A stretch of 64,000 nt of DNA from Bacteroidota bacterium (GTDB taxonomy: Bacteria > Bacteroidota > Bacteroidia > Chitinophagales > BACL12). The position numbers and the translations under genes are program-made. Where the stretch lies: the NCBI GenBank assembly GCA_016706865.1, contig JADJIS010000003.1:806001-870000 (forward strand), read 5' to 3'. Under the pieces are notes generated by a model. The model ran no database searches. It saw only the letters and a list, made by a program, of their open reading frames with translations, and had not been told where the DNA came from. Position 1 is the first letter of the stretch, and each line of letters opens with the position of its first letter. Shown here piece after piece: positions 27,000-35,118 of the stretch.

Positions 27000-29900
27000 T
27001 TATGGCTGGGCTTCTATTATTTTTTGTTCTTCGGGAGTTATGTGATAAAGTTCGTAAACCATTTTATCAATTAGGTTTTCGTTGTCTTTGGTGTCTTCGC
27101 CCTTTTGTTTTTGTATAATTATTTTGTCAACCAATTCATCCATTTTAATTTCTTGGTCGGGTGTTGGAATTGGTATTTGTAGTGGCGATAAAGCCTGAAC
27201 ACTTATTATTAAATCGCCCGTTCCAGTTTTTGGTGCAAAACGGTTTAGTTCATGCTCAATTAGTTTGGAATTTAAAACGCCAACCAAATATTTTAAATGT
27301 TTTCCTGTAGCAATGCAGGTGCTGTCTAATGAACAAAATCCAGTTTCATCATAACAGAAACGAAGTTTTGAACCTATCCGTTTCCAAATTATTTTTGGCA
27401 AACTCAATTCTTTCCAAAAGGCAATTGTGTCTTGAGTTTCAAACCATTGGTTTGATGACTTTTTTCTTGAACCTACATTCCCCGATTGCTCTAATTTGGT
27501 CTTGCCAAATGTTAATAGATGATTTACTACTGATGGATATTTATTAATGTTCAATTTCAATGCAGGAAAAGTTCCGATTATGTATGAGTTTGAAGATTTT
27601 GAAAAATACTTATCAATTTCTCTACCTCTGAATAATGGTTTTATAATTTCTGCTGCACTTATATTTTCTTCAATTATTCTATTCTTAGTTTCTTCATCCA
27701 ATAAAAACGCTTCATTGAAACCTGTTTTAATTCCAAAGTTTATCTTCAAATCCCAGTCAGACAAAGCCGTTCCATATTCATTTATTTTATGATAGATTTT
27801 CCAAAGGTTTTCATTTTGAAAAATCCATTGCCCATTATTGAAAAGTGCTTGTTCATATTCTTTGCCATCCTCTTTTACAACAGTTTCTAAATTCTCAGGC
27901 ATAACCAAAACATCTAAGTATGTAAATGTTTTAGATAGTTTTTCCTTTTTAAATTGAATAATAGCAGCTTTTACTGTGGCTTCATCAAAAACATTCACTT
28001 TGTCGAATTCAATTATTTGTTGCAATAATGTATTTTGAATTAAGTAAGAACGCAAATTGTCGCCATAACTTACTTTAAAAAATTTGTTTGAAACAATGAA
28101 AGTTAAACCGCCATTTTGCCTTAATATTTTGTTGCCTAATTCAAAAAAGTAAGTGAGAATATCTGCACTGCTATTAAATACAGTAAAATCTTTTTGTAAT
28201 TGTGGTTTTAGGTGTTTTATTTCTTCATGTCGAATATATGGAGGATTCCCAATAATTAAATCAAAGCCTTCAAATTCACCTTTATCATTAAGAACTTCAG
28301 GAAATTCAAATCGCCATTCAAATGCATTTTTAAAGATTGCATTATTTTTAATTTCTTCTAAAATAGTTTCGCATTTATTTAATTTTTCAGATGCAATTTT
28401 GACGTCATTGTTGTATTTCACCTTTTCTTTAGGTGTCATTTCAAAGAAACTAAATTGTTGAGTTAACTTATCAAAATCTCCTTTTGCTTTATACCAATTC
28501 AAATAGTCTTTACCAGTTTTAGTTATTTCGGTTCTGAAGTCAGATTTAATACCATCTATTATTTTTTGTAACCCTCGTTTTACATCTCGGCTTTTTTCAT
28601 TTTTATAATCACTTACAAAATCACGGTAGGCTTTAATATCATACTTAATACTTTTTAATGCCTTACTCAAATCAGCATCCAAAGCAAACCTGCTCAATAA
28701 ACTATTTCCGCATTTAATATTAATATCAATATTAGGAAGTGTTTCCAATTCTAAATAATTACTTTCTTCTTTGTAATATGCATTTTTAAGAAGTTCTATC
28801 CATAAACGCAAACGGCAAATTTTTACTGAGTTTGGATTTATATCTACACCGAATAAACAATTTTCAATAATGATTTGTTTTTCGTGAAAAAGTGTTTTTT
28901 GTAGCCTTTGAATTTCTTTATTTAGGGGTTTTCCGTTTTGGAGCTTGTATTCCAGTATATTTGTTTTTGGGTCAGTAATTATAAGCTCATCATTCACTAT
29001 TTCAATTTCATACCCACTGATACTATTTCCTTCATTATCTGCCAGAATGCCTAATTCAGATTTTATGCTTATAATTTCGTTCAAAGAAGAAACCAGGAAA
29101 TGCCCGGAACCAACTGCCGGATCACAAATCCGAAGAGAATTAATTATTTCATTCGCTTTAAGTACTTCCTGCGTTTTAAAAATGCGCGAAGTATAGTTTT
29201 TTACATCTTCAAATTTATCAAACATCGGTTTATCCTTATCCGATAGAGACTCATTGAATTTTTCAACTACGGCAAGTCTGATAGACTGTTTACACATATA
29301 CATTGTAATGAATGCCGGTGTAAAAATGGAGCCGTCTTTATAACCGTTTATTTTTTCAAATACCTTTCCCAGCACCGAGGCATTTATGATAGTTTTATTT
29401 TCCTCCTGAATATCTTCTGTTCCTTCACTTGCAAAATCATAGGCATCCAAAAATTGAAAAAGATAATTCAGGGTTGGTAAACTGGCAGTCTTCTTTTTAA
29501 CATCTTTTAGTATTGTTGTGTTAATTAATTCTAATTCCCCTCCATCATCCAGGGAATTTATTTTGATCGTCAGATCTTCCAATTCACTTATTTCAAAAAG
29601 CGAACTATTCAAATAAGGAACGCGAATGTATTTGTCTTTAAGAGCAGCACTTCTTTCGTTGATATTTACTGCTAGTACCCTATGAAAAAGTTTAAAAAGT
29701 TCGTCAAAGTCATTAATGGTTTCTGAATTTAGAAAACGATAATCTTTATTTCCCTGATGATAAGTGATCAGTTGTCCCTCCAGTAATTTTAAAAATAAAA
29801 TTCTGTTTATCCAGGTAATTCCCAATTCCAGTGAGATGTTAAATATGCGTTCGTCTTTTGTTGAGCCATAAATGGATTGGTCGGGTAATCTGTGTAATAC

Positions 29901-30413
29901 ATCTTCCGTATTTAAAGCTTCAATTGTTGCTTCTACAAGTGATGCGGCATCCCGTTTTTCGATTTTTCTGCGTATAATGTTTTTTCCACCTTCTTTTGCT
30001 TCTTCCAGTCCGATGATATGGAGTAATTCTTTATAAAATTTTTCATTTAGCGAATTACTATCGTTTGGCGTTACTATTTTTAAAAGATGTTGTGGGGATA
30101 AAATTTTCAATAAAGCACTTAACTCACGGTCATCTTCTTTTTTGTTGTTGCGCAGAATGGTATTATATTCCCGTATGTCAAAATAAACACAAGGAATTTC
30201 AATATCCAGATTCGAAACAATTTTGGCTATTTCCTCATAAAAAAAAGGGTTGTCCTTTTGGTCATTTATTTTGGTATCGTAAAGTTTCTTAATTTGTGTA
30301 TTTCGGTATATGTATTTATCAAAATGATTGGCATCAATAATATACCATTCATAAACATTGGTAATTATCAATTGCTTAAGTTGGTTATTACCTGCCTTAA
30401 GCCTTTCATTCAT
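27000..30413 (-). CDS. R-M copy 2, methyltransferase and specificity part (downstream piece)
   Basis: 1137 residues from MNERLKAGNNQ. It keeps SAM motif I DPAVGSGHFL, motif IV NPPYI and the whole specificity region, so if translated from its own ATG it could still methylate while lacking the nuclease segment. The insert between the motifs differs from copy 1 (TKTGKDYLNWYKAKGDFD region), the remainder being closely similar. Confidence 0.75.
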   Translation of the reverse strand: MNERLKAGNNQLKQLIITNVYEWYIIDANHFDKYIYRNTQIKKLYDTKINDQKDNPFFYEEIAKIVSNLDIEIPCVYFDIREYNTILRNNKKEDDRELSALLKILSPQHLLKIVTPNDSNSLNEKFYKELLHIIGLEEAKEGGKNIIRRKIEKRDAASLVEATIEALNTEDVLHRLPDQSIYGSTKDERIFNISLELGITWINRILFLKLLEGQLITYHQGNKDYRFLNSETINDFDELFKLFHRVLAVNINERSAALKDKYIRVPYLNSSLFEISELEDLTIKINSLDDGGELELINTTILKDVKKKTASLPTLNYLFQFLDAYDFASEGTEDIQEENKTIINASVLGKVFEKINGYKDGSIFTPAFITMYMCKQSIRLAVVEKFNESLSDKDKPMFDKFEDVKNYTSRIFKTQEVLKANEIINSLRICDPAVGSGHFLVSSLNEIISIKSELGILADNEGNSISGYEIEIVNDELIITDPKTNILEYKLQNGKPLNKEIQRLQKTLFHEKQIIIENCLFGVDINPNSVKICRLRLWIELLKNAYYKEESNYLELETLPNIDINIKCGNSLLSRFALDADLSKALKSIKYDIKAYRDFVSDYKNEKSRDVKRGLQKIIDGIKSDFRTEITKTGKDYLNWYKAKGDFDKLTQQFSFFEMTPKEKVKYNNDVKIASEKLNKCETILEEIKNNAIFKNAFEWRFEFPEVLNDKGEFEGFDLIIGNPPYIRHEEIKHLKPQLQKDFTVFNSSADILTYFFELGNKILRQNGGLTFIVSNKFFKVSYGDNLRSYLIQNTLLQQIIEFDKVNVFDEATVKAAIIQFKKEKLSKTFTYLDVLVMPENLETVVKEDGKEYEQALFNNGQWIFQNENLWKIYHKINEYGTALSDWDLKINFGIKTGFNEAFLLDEETKNRIIEENISAAEIIKPLFRGREIDKYFSKSSNSYIIGTFPALKLNINKYPSVVNHLLTFGKTKLEQSGNVGSRKKSSNQWFETQDTIAFWKELSLPKIIWKRIGSKLRFCYDETGFCSLDSTCIATGKHLKYLVGVLNSKLIEHELNRFAPKTGTGDLIISVQALSPLQIPIPTPDQEIKMDELVDKIIIQKQKGEDTKDNENLIDKMVYELYHITPEEQKIIEAQP

Positions 30414-30424
30414 ATAATAGAGAA

Positions 30425-30790
30425 TTATTTCATGAAAGGATTTTTATTCGGATTTTCAGCAGTGACCATTTCCGCAATATTCGTCGGTCTTTTAGCCTCA
30501 ATTATTACTCCTACTTCACTGTCTGTAGTTTTACCAAGATGAATTACCAGATCTTTTTTGTCTTTGGTATTGATCGTATTGGTATCTCTATAAAAAGTAT
30601 CTCTCAAAAAGTCACGTAGGTTATTTTTCAGGTGTTCTTCACTTTCATCGGTAACACCCTTTTCAATCACGCTGATCTTATCGAGCAAATCGATAAGGTT
30701 GGTTTTAAAAAGGTCGATTTCGCTTCGCAGTGGTTTTTGCTTCAGGAAGGCTTTAAGTGCTTTTTTTGGGGATTGAGGGATTAGGATCAT
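30425..30790 (-). CDS. R-M copy 2, N-terminal nuclease fragment
   Basis: 121 residues holding the N-terminal helical part and the EAKRP nuclease motif, ending prematurely at NPNKNPFMK because of the missing base at 30441-30445. On its own it lacks recognition and methylation functions and is probably inactive. Confidence 0.75.
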   Translation of the reverse strand: MILIPQSPKKALKAFLKQKPLRSEIDLFKTNLIDLLDKISVIEKGVTDESEEHLKNNLRDFLRDTFYRDTNTINTKDKKDLVIHLGKTTDSEVGVIIEAKRPTNIAEMVTAENPNKNPFMK

Positions 30791-30915
30791 TCGATTTGCG
30801 GTAGATGAATGGGCTAAGATAGAGAATATTGGGGTTTCAGGAAGGTTAGTTTCCAGTGGTCATACATACGGTTAGAGTGCTGTGTAATTTCATAAATATA
30901 TTTTAACAAAATTTA

Positions 30916-30997
30916 ACTTATAAGTAAAATTTATACAATTTTGACTTGGATTATTGAGTTATTTAACTACATTTGCACTATAATTTTACTTATAAGT
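30916..30997 (+). promoter_or_regulatory. promoter with two identical palindromic operators for the TAC operon
   Basis: TACATTTG (30968-30975) fits the TAnnTTTG -7 box, with TTG at 30946-30948 placed 19 nt upstream. Two perfect 10-bp palindromes ACTTATAAGT lie at 30916-30925 and 30988-30997, one upstream of the promoter and one around the expected transcript start. This is the usual arrangement for autorepression by a HigA-type antitoxin (inference). Confidence 0.6.
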
Positions 30998-31053
30998 GAA
31001 ACAATTAGAGTATTTTTACGTTATTGTTTTAGTTCAAATCTCCATAATATTCA

Positions 31054-31554
31054 GTGAAATACGAAATTGTTGAAATGCAGCAACTCTGTGGAGGACAATC
31101 AAAAGTTTACTCGGTTATTCTTGAAGGTGAGGAGATAACACTATTTGAGAAGTTCGTAGATGAATATGAATTAAAATTTAAAAATGAAGTTAAGGATATC
31201 GTGGCGAGATTATATCAGATAGGGCATATTACTGGTGCCAGAAGCTCTTTTTTTAAGCAACACGAGGGTAAGCCGGGAGATTTTGTTTGCGCATTGTATG
31301 ACCTTCCTGAAAAAAATTTGCGTCTATTTTGTGTTCGATTTGGTATGGATGTAGTTATTCTTGGCGGAGGTGGAGAAAAGCCTGAAGGTGTTATAGCCTG
31401 GCAGGATGATGAAAAATTAACCATGGAAGCAACTCAAGTTATATCAATTGCAAATGACATTGCACAAAGATTAGAGAATGGAGATATTTATTGGTCTGAT
31501 GACCACACGGAATTATTGGGTAACATGAAAAACTATGAAGATGAAGAAAATTAA
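31054..31554 (+). CDS. HigB-like toxin candidate (RelE superfamily) of a TAC operon
   Basis: 166 residues from GTG at 31054; the ATG at 31075 is an alternative start. The middle has the RelE/HigB-type pattern: a helix ending KDIVARLYQIG, then basic ARSSFFKQHEG and strands NLRLFCVRFG and DVVILGGGGEKP (about 90-110). These toxins cleave ribosome-bound mRNA. It is longer than typical HigB (about 90-125 residues), with an N-terminal extra part. The gene overlaps the HTH antitoxin by up to 20 nt, the toxin-first order of higBA operons. The family call rests on weak motifs plus strong context. Confidence 0.7.
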   Translation: MKYEIVEMQQLCGGQSKVYSVILEGEEITLFEKFVDEYELKFKNEVKDIVARLYQIGHITGARSSFFKQHEGKPGDFVCALYDLPEKNLRLFCVRFGMDVVILGGGGEKPEGVIAWQDDEKLTMEATQVISIANDIAQRLENGDIYWSDDHTELLGNMKNYEDEEN

Positions 31555-31999
31555 GAAAGCGCGTGAGTATAATAGTCCCAAATTATCGGAACTTCTCGCA
31601 GAGATCACACCATTAGAAATGGAAAAAACAAAAGTGAAAATGCAAATTTCGGCGCGAATTGAAGAATTGATGGAACAAAAGGGATGGAACAAGTCAGAAC
31701 TAGCTGAAAAGGTTGGAAAACATCCATCCGAAATAACAAAATGGATGAGTGGAACTCAAAATTTTACAATGGAGGTCTTGACTGAGATTGCGTTTACTTT
31801 AGGTGTTGATGTTTCTGTTTTTTTTGATAAAAAACATTTTCAGCTTATTTACAAAAGCACATTTATTGTAGCAGCAATTGTGGCTAATCCGACTTTAGAA
31901 AATAGAACACCTACAGCTAAAGGAGAAGGTGTGTATGGAATTTCCATGTTTTCTGGTATTACAAGCAGATTAATTAATCCAAAATTTCATAAAGCATAA
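31535..31999 (+). CDS. XRE/HigA-type antitoxin with C-terminal extension
   Basis: 154 residues (ATG at 31535; second ATG at 31541). An XRE helix-turn-helix spans about residues 36-92 (KGWNKSELAEKVGKHPSEITKWMSG). The last 55 residues are unusually hydrophobic with FQLIYKSTFIVAAIVAN, then GEGVYGISMF, and have no homology to DNA-binding parts. In toxin-antitoxin-chaperone systems such a tail (ChAD) makes the antitoxin depend on a SecB-like chaperone; the next gene encodes one. It probably represses its own promoter through the ACTTATAAGT sites. Stop is 1 nt before the next ATG. Confidence 0.85.
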   Translation: MKMKKIKKAREYNSPKLSELLAEITPLEMEKTKVKMQISARIEELMEQKGWNKSELAEKVGKHPSEITKWMSGTQNFTMEVLTEIAFTLGVDVSVFFDKKHFQLIYKSTFIVAAIVANPTLENRTPTAKGEGVYGISMFSGITSRLINPKFHKA

Positions 32000-32000
32000 A

Positions 32001-32450
32001 ATGGCAAAAATTGATTTAATTGAACAAACGGTAGAAATGCAGATTCGTGGAATTGAGTTATTAAATGGCTCATGGAATTTACATGAAAATCACAATACAA
32101 CTATTACAAATTTTAATATTAATGTGGAAAGCAGGGCAGATGCACCCAATAAACTGCTTTTTGTTATTGTTCATATTGATATAAAAAATGATGACCAGTC
32201 GCTTCTATTAGGCGCGTTATCCGTAAGTTGCATTTTCGAAATTGCGAATTTTGATGATGTTATTAAAATAGAATCTGATGGAAAGTTGATTATACCCCAG
32301 CCTTTAATAGATACACTTAACAGCATTTCAATCTCAACAACAAGGGGAGTTATGTTTTCAACTTATAAAGGCACTTTTTTACATGGTGCTGTGCTGCCGA
32401 TCATTGATCCCAAACAACTTCAGATCAATAATCAAATAATTGAAAAATAA
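32001..32450 (+). CDS. SecB-like chaperone of the TAC operon
   Basis: 149 residues, soluble, with the SecB fold pattern: strand-rich first half (NFNINVESRAD, LLFVIVHIDI, GALSVSCIFEIANF) followed by a helix and SISTTRGVMFSTYKGTFLHGAVLPIIDP, where the RG..GT....LPxxxP run corresponds to the SecB end. The ATG follows the antitoxin stop by 1 nt, so it is translationally coupled. It should fold and protect the antitoxin's C-terminal extension. Housekeeping SecB is less likely given the genetic context. Confidence 0.8.
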   Translation: MAKIDLIEQTVEMQIRGIELLNGSWNLHENHNTTITNFNINVESRADAPNKLLFVIVHIDIKNDDQSLLLGALSVSCIFEIANFDDVIKIESDGKLIIPQPLIDTLNSISISTTRGVMFSTYKGTFLHGAVLPIIDPKQLQINNQIIEK

Positions 32451-32471
32451 ATTTGGTTGAATTGATTAATA

Positions 32472-35009
32472 TCATTGAATGATTACAGTTTGTGAATAAT
32501 TATTTTTACCGGAAGAAATTTTTAAATGATAAATCCCTCGTGCAAAATCAGCGATTTTCATTTCGGTTGAATTTGTTTTGAGTATAGAGTTATAAACAAT
32601 TTTACCTTCAATATTTATTAATTCTATTGGTGCATTTAAAAACGTATTTCCAACATCAATAATAAAATATCCTTCTGCTGGATTTGGATAAATATTAATT
32701 GAATTAGTTATAAAATTTTCAACACCAATCTCGAATGTAACCTCCACATTATCCGTCACAAAACAACCCAAACTATCAATCACAGTTACGGTATAAAATC
32801 CGGGTGAGAGGTTCTCAATCGTTTGTGTTTCCTCGCCTGTGGACCAGAAATATGTAAATGGCGGTAAGCCACCCGTAAATATTTCTACAGTAGCAGTTCC
32901 GTTTGTTTCTCCAATTGAACACGGCGTAGAAGTAATGTTTAAAAGAATCGAATCTATTTCTTCCGCAAAAATGGTATCCAATATTCTGCATCCTGATAAA
33001 TATTCCAATTCAATTGTGTAATATCCTTCATCGTTTACAGTTATTGATTGCGTTGTATCGTCGGTATTCCATAAATAATAGGAGCTAACTGTATTTGATA
33101 ATAATTCGACACTTTCACCGAAACAAAATACAGTATCATTGCCAAGTACATTTTGCGTTATATCTCCCACCACCTGAATAGTATCAAAAATTGTGCGCGG
33201 GCATAGTGTGGGAGTAAACCGGAACGCAGTATCGTTTGCACCGATAAACCAAACCTGTGTACCGGTAGTTTTGGTATAATAATACTGACTACCGTCTTCA
33301 TTTGAAATACCCTGCACAAAGCCAAAGGCTCCTACCTCCGGTAATTTATCTACATACAGATCAATAATATTTGTTGATTCATATAATACTGTCGTTACGT
33401 CTATAAAATGGTCAGGTGAAATTGCAAGTGTAACATCGTCATAACGCAACTGTAACTGACGATATGGTGCAGTTCCCTCAACGGAATAGTAAATGCTTCC
33501 TCCGGTAGTCGGGTCGAGGTCGTATCCTGCAAGGGCTAATAAATTATTAATGCCACCCACATCGGGAATATTGATATACCATGTATCGTGTGGTGCACCA
33601 AAGGCAATATATCCGTTACTTGCCGGGTACATAACATCATAGCTGTTTGAAAAGAAAACAAAATCAAACGGAAGTAGTAAGGTATCTACATCATCGTTAT
33701 AAATAAGTGAAATACTAATTGAGTCTGTAAATGCAGGAGGGTCAAACGGAATTATTTCCCGTGTGTAATCAATTGCTGTCTGGTAGGTATAGGCAACAAC
33801 CGAACTATTTCCTTCACCCACAATTGCAGGATCAAAAATACCTGAATCAGGGTCAGTTATTCCAAGCCCTTCCCAATAACCACCGCCAACTTCAGGATTT
33901 GCAATGACAGGATCATTGTTGTAACAAATTTCCGTTGGTAAACCTATGGTAGTTTCAGTTGCACAAATATTCGTAATCGTATAAATTAATGTATCGTTTT
34001 GTGGTATGGTATCACCAACAAGTATTGTCCATATTTTGACAGTATGTGCACCACAGCCTGAAAAATCTGCAGGTGCTGAAAATGTAATCGTATCTGATAA
34101 ATAAGCAGTGATATATTGCGTAAAAGTTTCTGTAAAAATCTCTCCATCATCTATCTGAAAACTTACATCATAATTATTTTGATTTGCAAAACCGAAATTA
34201 TGAGCAGATACACTTAATATTTCTTCGGTGCTTAGATTGCAGGAATTATCCGGCGTAAATAAATCCTGAATACCTAAATCATTTTGAGAATGTAAACAAG
34301 GTGCAAGATGCCAGAGGATGTTACGGCGTAGATCAAGATGCTCTTCGGAGTAATAATCATCAGTTGTTGCTTTAAATTGACTTGCTATAATTTGTCCGGT
34401 ACCAAATATTTTTTTCAGTAAACAAATTTGTGTTCCCGATGTATCAAGCATAAGCGTATCAAAATTGGAGCCGGAGAAACTTCCCTTAGAATTTAAAAAA
34501 CCAAGTATAGGAGAAAAATCTATAGGATTAATAATAGGGTAAAATGGCCCTTCATATATTTCGTGAGTTTCAGCTAAAAACGTACCAGCCCAATTAAAAC
34601 TTTCATTAGAACTCCTATAAATGCTATCAAATCCTAAATAATAAGAAAATTCCGGAACTGATAAAAAATTAATATATAAATTACCTCCATTATAGACATA
34701 TTCCTCTGCCGCATCCCGATAAACTTCATAAAAATCCGTAAATTCATCACTTACATCATGCGACCCTTCCATAAAAATCATACAAGTATTTGCCGAGAAA
34801 ATACCCGTAGTGTCTAAGGAAACATAATAAAATTCTTCCCAATTATCTTCACCAAATACATCATTTAATAAACTATGATTAAAAGAATTATTAAGGTCAT
34901 CATCGCTCAGGTATATGATCCTTTTGTCTGGTGCTTGTGTAAACCCAACATAGCAAAAAGTCATGTAACTCAGTAAAAAGGTAAGAAGTTTGTGTTTTCG
35001 AGTACCCAT
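32472..35009 (-). CDS. large secreted T9SS surface protein with SprB-type repeat
   Basis: 845 residues with a signal peptide (about 1-24). The first 230 residues contain EGSHDVSDEF and GGNLYINFLS, resembling a glutamine-amidotransferase-like/DUF4350-style fold (weak). A beta-sandwich middle is followed near residues 690-750 by an SprB-like repeat (FTYFWSTGEETQTIENLSPGFY with TVIDSLGC). The last 75 residues are a T9SS sorting domain (NIYPNPAEGYFIID, GIYHLKISSG). It is probably exported to the cell surface, possibly as an adhesin or matrix protein. It converges with the TAC operon (21 nt between stops). Confidence 0.85.
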   Translation of the reverse strand: MGTRKHKLLTFLLSYMTFCYVGFTQAPDKRIIYLSDDDLNNSFNHSLLNDVFGEDNWEEFYYVSLDTTGIFSANTCMIFMEGSHDVSDEFTDFYEVYRDAAEEYVYNGGNLYINFLSVPEFSYYLGFDSIYRSSNESFNWAGTFLAETHEIYEGPFYPIINPIDFSPILGFLNSKGSFSGSNFDTLMLDTSGTQICLLKKIFGTGQIIASQFKATTDDYYSEEHLDLRRNILWHLAPCLHSQNDLGIQDLFTPDNSCNLSTEEILSVSAHNFGFANQNNYDVSFQIDDGEIFTETFTQYITAYLSDTITFSAPADFSGCGAHTVKIWTILVGDTIPQNDTLIYTITNICATETTIGLPTEICYNNDPVIANPEVGGGYWEGLGITDPDSGIFDPAIVGEGNSSVVAYTYQTAIDYTREIIPFDPPAFTDSISISLIYNDDVDTLLLPFDFVFFSNSYDVMYPASNGYIAFGAPHDTWYINIPDVGGINNLLALAGYDLDPTTGGSIYYSVEGTAPYRQLQLRYDDVTLAISPDHFIDVTTVLYESTNIIDLYVDKLPEVGAFGFVQGISNEDGSQYYYTKTTGTQVWFIGANDTAFRFTPTLCPRTIFDTIQVVGDITQNVLGNDTVFCFGESVELLSNTVSSYYLWNTDDTTQSITVNDEGYYTIELEYLSGCRILDTIFAEEIDSILLNITSTPCSIGETNGTATVEIFTGGLPPFTYFWSTGEETQTIENLSPGFYTVTVIDSLGCFVTDNVEVTFEIGVENFITNSINIYPNPAEGYFIIDVGNTFLNAPIELINIEGKIVYNSILKTNSTEMKIADFARGIYHLKISSGKNNYSQTVIIQ

Positions 35010-35118
35010 TTATAGTGAATTTACAAATTTTGCTGAAATTTAATGTAAAAAAAATTGGTATTCAAACTTTTACACCCAAATTTACAGGATATACTCTTAC
35101 ACATTAAATATTCACATT

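Larger units (their letters stand above)
27000..30790 (-). pseudogene. second type IIG R-M gene, frameshifted after the nuclease domain
   Basis: This region is a clear paralogue of 2673-6413 along its full length, including the C-terminal specificity domain, but is split into 30425-30790 and 27000-30413. At 30441-30445 the coding strand has five A where six would restore the frame; with one more A the sequence reads NPNKKSFHEIILYY and continues straight into the downstream piece, as in copy 1 (NPNKKALHELIFYY). The break lies just after the EAKRP nuclease motif. It may be a true mutation, a reversible length change, or an assembly error. Unlike copy 1 it is not flanked by composite repeats and has no adjacent methyltransferase gene. 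Confidence 0.88.
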
